This document shows positions 1-5,372 of a stretch of 5,372 bases of DNA, piece after piece (the stretch's first letter is position 1; each line of letters starts with the position of its first letter). The stretch is from positions 1-5,372 of the forward strand of contig CALLAV010000267.1 in assembly GCA_938001995.1 (NCBI GenBank). The letters are read 5' to 3'. This DNA is from an uncultured Amylibacter sp. Its GTDB lineage: Bacteria; Pseudomonadota; Alphaproteobacteria; Rhodobacterales; Rhodobacteraceae. Both the position numbers and the translations under genes were made by a program. Under the pieces are notes generated by a model. That model did no database searches. It was not told the origin of the DNA and saw only the letters and a list, made by a program, of their open reading frames with translations.

Positions 1-1474
<1,474 letters not shown>

Positions 1475-1480
1475 TATTCA

Positions 1481-1486
1481 TCTCCC
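1481..1486 (-). promoter_or_regulatory. Ribosome binding site that decides the TTG start of bchF
   Basis: GGGAGA reads leftward here. Its GGAG core is followed by 7 nt and then TTG at 1474, ideal spacing. The nearby ATG at 1481 directly abuts this motif, is out of frame with BchF and reaches a stop after 22 codons, so it is unlikely to be the initiation codon. Confidence 0.6.
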
Positions 1487-1505
1487 AAGGCTACGTTCTT
1501 AGAAA

Positions 1506-1534
1506 ATTTTGGCAGGATATTAGCAAAGTGTCAA
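1506..1534 (-). promoter_or_regulatory. Candidate sigma-70 promoter of the bchFN operon
   Basis: Reading leftward, TTGACA (1534-1529) is followed by a 17-bp spacer and CAAAAT (1511-1506, 4 of 6 consensus). Transcription would start near 1499, giving a leader of about 25 nt before the TTG start. The -35 lies inside the PpsR-type palindrome 1529-1546, a classic arrangement for repression by blocking polymerase. The -10 is imperfect and no start-site data are available. Confidence 0.5.
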
Positions 1535-1546
1535 CTTTGATTTACA
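1529..1546. promoter_or_regulatory. PpsR/CrtJ-type operator, bchF side
   Basis: TGTCAACTTTGATTTACA fits the TGT-N12-ACA consensus of PpsR/CrtJ sites, with an imperfect 6-bp dyad (TGTCAA/TTTACA, one mismatch). It overlaps the -35 of the putative bchF promoter. The consensus and the presence of ppsR in the same locus make this assignment strong; binding itself is inferred. Confidence 0.8.
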
Positions 1547-1625
1547 TTAATAATTGGGACGTAACGCAAAGTGGACACTATAAATGCCCATATTTTCAAC
1601 GATAAAGTGAATGCGGCCTTGGAAT

Positions 1626-1643
1626 TGTCAATATTATTTGACA
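1626..1643. promoter_or_regulatory. PpsR/CrtJ-type operator, aerR side
   Basis: TGTCAATATTATTTGACA is a perfect TGT-N12-ACA site with a full 6-bp dyad (TGTCAA-N6-TTGACA). It lies 92 bp upstream of the aerR ATG, and its centre is 97 bp from that of the bchF-side site. Its right arm reads TTGACA in the direction of aerR, so it could double as a -35 element and allow autoregulation of aerR-ppsR. PpsR sites are known to act in pairs, including pairs separated by about this distance. Confidence 0.85.
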
Positions 1644-1666
1644 TACCATGGTAAGTAATAAAGCAT
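1638..1666 (+). promoter_or_regulatory. Possible aerR-ppsR promoter
   Basis: TTGACA (1638-1643) is followed by 17 bp and AAGCAT (1661-1666), only 3 of 6 bases like TATAAT. The -35 is ideal and coincides with the PpsR palindrome; the -10 is weak. An alternative further upstream is TATAAA at 1579-1584, with only a poor TTGGGA 19 bp before it, which would place the operator in the transcribed leader. The sequence does not decide between them. Confidence 0.3.
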
Positions 1667-1683
1667 GAAATCGTCTTTTCACC

Positions 1684-1731
1684 TTAGCGCCCGTTTAAAA
1701 GGGTGCGTTTCACGCGTTTTAGGGGCGCTGG
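1684..1731 (+). promoter_or_regulatory. Potential leader hairpin that partly covers the aerR ribosome binding site
   Basis: AGCGCCC (1686-1692) is exactly complementary to GGGCGCT (1723-1729), extendable by two G-U pairs to 1684-1731. The 30-nt loop can form a smaller hairpin, GCGT-TTC-ACGC (1705-1715). The 3' arm contains most of the AGGGG motif (1721-1725), the only ribosome-binding-like sequence before the aerR ATG at 1735, so folding would hinder initiation. The complementarity is visible; a regulatory role is inference. It lacks the size and conserved boxes of a cobalamin riboswitch. Confidence 0.4.
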
Positions 1732-1734
1732 CAG

Positions 1735-2586
1735 ATGTCTCGGATTCTAAATAATCCAAATGATGTGCTTACCGCTGGTGTCAGCGGTTTCGCCAGCCAT
1801 GCCCTTTCTATTCTTGCGGAAGAGGTGCGTCTGGCGAAAAGCAAAAGCGGATTTGATGCAAACCCGTTGCCGCTGCCTCTTGCAACTTTGCAAAACGTAG
1901 TCACCCAGCGCACACCGGATTCTGCGCGAAACGTGGTTGAGCGAATGGTGCGCACAGGGATTACCCGTGAAGAAATCGTCGATCTTTATATTCCGCAAGT
2001 CGCTCGCGACTTGGGACAAGCCTGGGTCGATGAGGAAATGAGCTTTGCGACTGTTACGATTGGCTGCGCCCGCCTGCAGGGTGTGTTGCGCACCGTAGGG
2101 GACGCTTGGGCCGACATAAGAAATGTGGAAATCATGGGCGTCGCGATGCCCCGTTTCCGCATTTTGGTTCCAGCCGAAGAACAACATACGCTGGGCGCAA
2201 CTGTGCTTGCGAGCCAGCTTCGCCGTTATGGGATCGTTTCTGACCTTGATTTACAGGCCGATGTATTCACTGAAGAAGCAAACACCGCTGCCCCCGCTTA
2301 TGATGCTGTTATGATTTCCGCGTCTCCACGGTTTGGGTTCGAAAAGCTGCGCGTTTTCGTTGAGAAAACAAAAGCGTCCTACGGTAACATTCCGGTCTTG
2401 ATCGGCGGTAGCATTTTGTTGCAAAATGAAGGCGTTACGCCTCAGACTGGGGCGGATTTTGCGACCAATGATATCCTAAAGGCCATCTCACTTTGCGGGC
2501 TAGAAGACAAGACCTCGACACGCGGCGATCTCAACTTGGAGAGTCCGACACCGACTCGTCACGACACCGAGGTGGCCTTGTTATGA
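1735..2586 (+). CDS. aerR: AerR/PpaA cobalamin-binding photosynthesis regulator
   Basis: Cytoplasmic B12-dependent regulator that in Rhodobacter partners with CrtJ/PpsR to control photosynthesis genes; the orthologue is called ppaA in R. sphaeroides. The 283 residues comprise an N-terminal region (1-60), a helical segment (about 61-125) with WVDEEMSFATVTIGCARLQ (97-115), which resembles the helical cap of B12-binding proteins, and a Rossmann-like domain (about 131-255). The latter holds EQHTLG (149-154), the counterpart of the DxHxxG cobalamin-ligand motif with His151 as likely ligand, and LIGGS (222-226). A hydrophilic tail of about 28 residues ends the protein. The ATG at 1735 is chosen because an in-frame TAG lies at 1720-1722 and AGGGG precedes it by 9 nt. 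R. capsulatus AerR is known in long and short forms; internal starts such as GTG at codon 11 exist here but none has a convincing ribosome binding site. Its stop overlaps the ppsR start (ATGA), implying one operon. Confidence 0.92.
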   Translation: MSRILNNPNDVLTAGVSGFASHALSILAEEVRLAKSKSGFDANPLPLPLATLQNVVTQRTPDSARNVVERMVRTGITREEIVDLYIPQVARDLGQAWVDEEMSFATVTIGCARLQGVLRTVGDAWADIRNVEIMGVAMPRFRILVPAEEQHTLGATVLASQLRRYGIVSDLDLQADVFTEEANTAAPAYDAVMISASPRFGFEKLRVFVEKTKASYGNIPVLIGGSILLQNEGVTPQTGADFATNDILKAISLCGLEDKTSTRGDLNLESPTPTRHDTEVALL

Positions 2587-3977
2587 ACTCCTTTGGTAAC
2601 ATGTCCTGGCGCAGTGGGTTGATCCCAATGATCGAACCCGATGCAATGGCAGAAATCCTGTCTTCGGTCGCGGACTTGGGTCTGGTGGTGTCACCCAAGG
2701 GTCAAATTCTCGGTGTACTCACGAGCCCCAATTTCGAACCTGACCTGTCTGATTGGCCCGAAACGCTGCTACAAAGCAAGTTGACGGTCGAAAGCGTTCC
2801 AAAGCTGGAAGCGCGTTTAGCTCAGTTCGCAGATGACAGCCCGAACACAGCCCCTGTTGAGTTGAACCACAATGTTGACGGGTCTGACCTTGATATTCCA
2901 GTGCGCTATAGTTTTCACAAAATCAGCAACGACAGGAATATCTTGATGTTGGGGCGCGATTTGCGCCCGATCGTGGATATGCAACAACAGCTTGTGGCCG
3001 CACAAGTTGCGCTTGAACAAGACTACGAAGCGCAACGTGGCCACGAAACGAAGTACCGCGTTCTAATGGAATCCATGCCCGAGGCGATGGTGTTTATGTC
3101 TGCTGCAAATGGAACCATTCAAGATTGCAATCGGGCGTCCGAAAAGGTGTTTGGTCGCTCTCGTGACGGGCTGATTGGTCAATCTATCAACAAAGTTGTT
3201 ACAGATTCGGACAGCTTGGACCGCCTCCTTGGCTCTGCGGCTGAAAATTCTGATTTGCCTGTGACCTTGACGCTCTCTCATAACAGCGAACGCTATTCTG
3301 TTCGCCCGACCCTGTTCCGGTCTGTGGATGAAAACAGCATTCTGTGCCGCATCACGCCGTTAGGCCTTGAAGGGGCGAACACGGATGCGTTGCAGCAGAA
3401 CCTAAACCACTTTTATGAAACGGGTGTGGACGCAATCATCTTTGCCTCTCAAGAGGGCCTGATCCTAAGCGCGAACGATGCGTTTTTGAAACTTGCCTCT
3501 GTTGCGCAAGCGCAGTCGCTGAAGGGGCGGAGTGTTTCCGAATTCCTCAGCCGTGGGGCGGTAGATTTGAAGGTCATTCTGGAAAACACGGTGCGCACAG
3601 GCGCGATCCGCATGTATTCGACCAAGATTAAAGGTGAACATGGAACCGAACGCAGTGTCGAGATTTCATCGAGCGCGTTGGGCGCTGGGGATGAAATGGT
3701 GTTTGCGCTGTTGATCCGTGACACAAACCGCATGGAAACATCCAAGACGGCACCAAGTGCACGAAACGAAGTCGATATGCGTTCGGTGATTGAACTGATC
3801 GGCAGTCAGTCGTTGAAAAATATCGTATCGCGCACGACCGATGTGGTCGAAAAAATGTGCATCGAAACTGCGGTTGAGATGACATCGAACAACCGTGTGG
3901 CCGCCGCCGAAATGCTCGGTTTGTCACGCCAATCGCTGTATGTGAAGCTGCGCAAATACGGCTTGCTAGAGCGGTAA
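2583..3977 (+). CDS. ppsR: PpsR/CrtJ transcriptional repressor of photosystem genes
   Basis: Represses bch, crt and light-harvesting genes under oxygen and, with AppA-type partners in some species, strong light. The 464 residues equal the length I recall for R. sphaeroides PpsR. Order: N-terminal PAS-like domain (about 15-125), a glutamine-containing helical linker (about 130-158), PAS1 (about 158-258), PAS2 (about 275-385), and a Fis-type helix-turn-helix at the C-terminus (about 424-464) with NRVAAAEMLGLSRQSLYVKL. Cys255 and Cys426 fall where the two redox cysteines of PpsR/CrtJ lie (251 and 424 in R. sphaeroides); a third cysteine is at 182 in PAS1. The start is ATG 2583, overlapping the aerR stop, with GAGG at 2569-2572. 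The frame is open upstream to 2493, but those 30 extra codons overlap aerR and lack family character. The gene probably acts on the two palindromes at 1529-1546 and 1626-1643, controlling both bchFN and its own operon. Confidence 0.97.
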   Translation: MNSFGNMSWRSGLIPMIEPDAMAEILSSVADLGLVVSPKGQILGVLTSPNFEPDLSDWPETLLQSKLTVESVPKLEARLAQFADDSPNTAPVELNHNVDGSDLDIPVRYSFHKISNDRNILMLGRDLRPIVDMQQQLVAAQVALEQDYEAQRGHETKYRVLMESMPEAMVFMSAANGTIQDCNRASEKVFGRSRDGLIGQSINKVVTDSDSLDRLLGSAAENSDLPVTLTLSHNSERYSVRPTLFRSVDENSILCRITPLGLEGANTDALQQNLNHFYETGVDAIIFASQEGLILSANDAFLKLASVAQAQSLKGRSVSEFLSRGAVDLKVILENTVRTGAIRMYSTKIKGEHGTERSVEISSSALGAGDEMVFALLIRDTNRMETSKTAPSARNEVDMRSVIELIGSQSLKNIVSRTTDVVEKMCIETAVEMTSNNRVAAAEMLGLSRQSLYVKLRKYGLLER

Positions 3978-4018
3978 CTCCCAGATTCTTAAATGTCTTG
4001 TTTGTGGCAATAATTGAC

Positions 4019-4035
4019 CTACGTCTTTCACGTAG
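4019..4035. repeat. Short perfect inverted repeat between ppsR and sitA
   Basis: CTACGT-ctttc-ACGTAG, a 6-bp dyad with a 5-nt loop, lies 42 nt after the ppsR stop and directly abuts the first Mur-like box. It has no T-run and modest GC, so it is a poor intrinsic terminator. It could be an operator for an unknown regulator or a chance repeat. No other terminator-like hairpin was found after ppsR. Confidence 0.35.
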
Positions 4036-4052
4036 TTGCGAGTGGTTCGCAA
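4036..4052. promoter_or_regulatory. Mur/Fur-like palindromic box 1 upstream of sitA
   Basis: TTGCGAGTGGTTCGCAA is a 17-bp palindrome with perfect 6-bp arms (TTGCGA-N5-TCGCAA). It resembles the manganese-responsive Mur (Fur-family) sites described upstream of sitABCD and mntH in Rhodobacterales and rhizobia. Its position before a Mn/Fe uptake operon supports a metal-repressed operator; binding is inferred. Confidence 0.65.
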
Positions 4053-4057
4053 TAATC

Positions 4058-4086
4058 TTTACAGTTGCGAATAATTCTCATATGCA
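4058..4086 (+). promoter_or_regulatory. Candidate sitA promoter overlapping Mur-like box 2
   Basis: TTTACA (4058-4063) is followed by 17 bp and TATGCA (4081-4086, 3 of 6). Mur-like box 2 fills the spacer between them, a typical repressor position. Transcription would start near 4093, upstream of the preferred ATG at 4120. The -10 is weak, so the call is tentative. Confidence 0.35.
4065..4081. promoter_or_regulatory. Mur/Fur-like palindromic box 2 upstream of sitA
   Basis: TTGCGAATAATTCTCAT departs at only two positions from the full palindrome TTGCGAAT-N-ATTCGCAA. It shares TTGCGA with box 1 and has the same 17-bp size; the centres are 29 bp apart, close to three helical turns, which would place two dimers on nearly the same DNA face. 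Confidence 0.6.
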
Positions 4087-4119
4087 ACTGATACCTCAAT
4101 GTTAGGAAACGATTTCACT

Positions 4120-5007
4120 ATGCCAAAAATTCGTGTGTTTACCGTCCTTGCTGCTGTCCTCGCTTTTGCCGCAACATCTGCACAGGCAGAGAAGTTCAAA
4201 GCCGTTACGACGTTTACCGTGATTGCTGACATGGCACGCAATGTTGCGGGGGATGCTGCTGTGGTGGAAAGCATCACAAAGGCGGGTGCGGAAATTCATG
4301 GGTATCAGCCGACGCCGCGCGATATCATTCGGGCGCAAGATGCAGATTTGATCCTTTGGAACGGTCTAAACCTAGAGCTGTGGTTCGAACAGTTTTTTCG
4401 TAACCTGAAAGACATCCCAAGCGCGACGCTGACCGACGGGATTGAACCGATGAGCATTGGGGAAGGTGAATACCTTGGCAAACCGAACCCCCATGCGTGG
4501 ATGGGTCTGACCAATGCGCTGATTTATGTGGACAACATCCGTAATGCGTTTGTGGCACATGATCCTGAAAATGCCGCAACGTACACTACGAATGCAGACG
4601 CCTATAAACAGCAGATTACGGACGCGATTGCGCCCTTGAAAGAAGCGGTTTTGGCCGTGCCAGAGGACAAGCGGTGGTTGGTGACCTGTGAAGGGGCGTT
4701 CAGCTATTTGATCCGTGATTTTGAGATGAAGGAACTGTACCTATGGCCGATGAACGCGGATCAACAGGGCACGCCGCAACAGGTGCGCAAAGTGATCGAC
4801 GGTGTTCGTGCCAACAACATTCCTGCCGTGTTCTGTGAAAGCACCGTGTCACAATCCCCTGCGAAGCAAGTGGCGCGGGAGACGGGTGCGGAATACGGCG
4901 GGGTTCTGTATGTAGACAGCCTGACAAAGGAGGATGGACCTGTCCCAACCTACATTGATTTGTTGCGGGTCACGTCGGAAACAATTGCCAAAGGCCTTAC
5001 CAAGTGA
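4120..5007 (+). CDS. sitA: Manganese/iron ABC transporter periplasmic substrate-binding protein (SitA/YfeA type)
   Basis: Captures Mn(II) and/or Fe(II) in the periplasm and delivers it to the SitCD permease powered by SitB. The start at 4120 gives 295 residues with a clean signal peptide: basic start MPKIR, hydrophobic core 6-19, cleavage after AQA at 23. AGGAAA at 4104-4109 precedes it by 10 nt. An in-frame ATG at 4099 adds seven residues but has no ribosome binding site and spoils the signal peptide. The cluster A-I ligands fit: His60 ([10 protein letters not shown]), His125 (PNPHAWM), Glu191 (TCEGAFSYL) and Asp266 (YVDSLT). Glu at the third position is the Mn/Fe pattern, whereas zinc binders such as ZnuA have His there and a His-rich loop, absent here. 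The stop overlaps the sitB GTG. Two Mur-like boxes upstream suggest repression by manganese. The choice between Mn and Fe as the main substrate is not settled by sequence. Confidence 0.93.
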   Translation: MPKIRVFTVLAAVLAFAATSAQAEKFKAVTTFTVIADMARNVAGDAAVVESITKAGAEIHGYQPTPRDIIRAQDADLILWNGLNLELWFEQFFRNLKDIPSATLTDGIEPMSIGEGEYLGKPNPHAWMGLTNALIYVDNIRNAFVAHDPENAATYTTNADAYKQQITDAIAPLKEAVLAVPEDKRWLVTCEGAFSYLIRDFEMKELYLWPMNADQQGTPQQVRKVIDGVRANNIPAVFCESTVSQSPAKQVARETGAEYGGVLYVDSLTKEDGPVPTYIDLLRVTSETIAKGLTK

Positions 5008-5372
5008 GCGCCCCCACAGGCATAATCGCAAAAGATGTAACCGTTACATACCGTAATGGTCACACGGCCTTGCGGGACGCGAGCTTTGAGATACCAACAG
5101 GCACGATTACGGCGCTGGTTGGTGTGAACGGCGCGGGAAAGTCCACGCTGTTCAAGGCGATTATGGGCTTTGTCCCTGCTGCGAAGGGAACGATTTCGGT
5201 GCTGGGAATGCCTGCGAAACAGGCGTTGAAACAGAATATCGTGGCTTATGTTCCGCAATCAGAAGAGGTCGATTGGACCTTTCCTGTGTTGGTCGAAGAC
5301 GTAGTCATGATGGGCCGTTATGGTCACATGGGATTCTTGCGCAGGCCTTCTCAGGCAGACCGCGATGCGGTG
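5004..5372 (+). CDS. sitB: Manganese/iron ABC transporter ATP-binding protein (SitB type), C-terminus cut by window edge
   Basis: Cytoplasmic ATPase that drives metal import through the SitCD membrane subunits. The 123 visible codons contain the ABC N-terminal half: Walker [10 protein letters not shown] (40-48), the Q-loop glutamine at 85 in [10 protein letters not shown] (82-91), and the family-typical [14 protein letters not shown] (100-113) just after it. The signature motif, Walker B and the switch histidine lie beyond the edge. The start is GTG at 5004, overlapping the sitA stop (GTGA), with AAAGG at 4990-4994, so translation is probably coupled to sitA. sitC and sitD permease genes are expected to follow, from known gene order. 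Confidence 0.93.
   Translation, partial: MSAPTGIIAKDVTVTYRNGHTALRDASFEIPTGTITALVGVNGAGKSTLFKAIMGFVPAAKGTISVLGMPAKQALKQNIVAYVPQSEEVDWTFPVLVEDVVMMGRYGHMGFLRRPSQADRDAV

Noticed and set aside
1644..1734. Cobalamin riboswitch upstream of aerR
   Set aside because: The leader is too short and lacks the conserved B12-box; only a simple hairpin is visible.
2493..2582. Thirty-codon upstream extension of ppsR
   Set aside because: It lies wholly within aerR, encodes a hydrophilic Arg/Asp/Ser stretch unlike PpsR, and the ATGA overlap with a GAGG site gives a better start and the expected length.
4014..4042. TTGACC as a -35 for sitA
   Set aside because: With a 17-bp spacer the -10 would be TGCGAG, which does not resemble TATAAT.
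4099..4119. Earlier ATG for sitA
   Set aside because: No ribosome binding site precedes it, it lies very near the predicted transcription start, and it puts acidic residues before the signal peptide.

Overview
The window looks like a photosynthesis gene cluster (PGC) edge from an alphaproteobacterial purple or aerobic anoxygenic phototroph, most likely Rhodobacterales (Roseobacter group). Three things support this: the divergent layout bchN-bchF / aerR-ppsR, the close match of all four proteins to Rhodobacter-type families as I know them, and base composition that looks moderate rather than strongly GC-rich. No database search was run; identities rest on recognised motifs and gene order.

Layout. 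Positions 1-1474 (minus strand) hold the 5' end of the bacteriochlorophyll operon: bchF (3-vinyl bacteriochlorophyllide hydratase) followed, with a 4-nt ATGA overlap, by bchN (NB-protein subunit of dark-operative protochlorophyllide reductase), which runs off the left edge. Positions 1475-1734 are the divergent control region. It holds two TGT-N12-ACA palindromes of the PpsR/CrtJ type, each containing a TTGACA-like -35 element, and a potential hairpin that partly buries the aerR ribosome binding site. Positions 1735-3977 (plus strand) hold aerR/ppaA (a cobalamin-binding antirepressor-type regulator) and ppsR (a PAS-PAS-HTH redox/light repressor), again coupled by an ATGA overlap. Positions 3978-4119 hold a second control region with two tandem 17-bp palindromes resembling the manganese-responsive Mur/Fur box. 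Positions 4120-5372 hold sitA (Mn/Fe-binding periplasmic protein) and the first 123 codons of sitB (the ABC ATPase), joined by a GTGA overlap; the operon runs off the right edge.

How it works together. PpsR is expected to bind the two palindromes and repress bchFN..., and probably its own aerR-ppsR operon, under oxygen or strong light; AerR is expected to modify PpsR action in response to cobalamin and light. The sit operon is a separate unit, probably derepressed when manganese is scarce, and marks the outer edge of this PGC segment.

I see no wholly new system. The most checkable observations are the operator architecture of the two intergenic regions, the aerR leader hairpin, the TTG start of bchF, and the PGC/metal-uptake junction.
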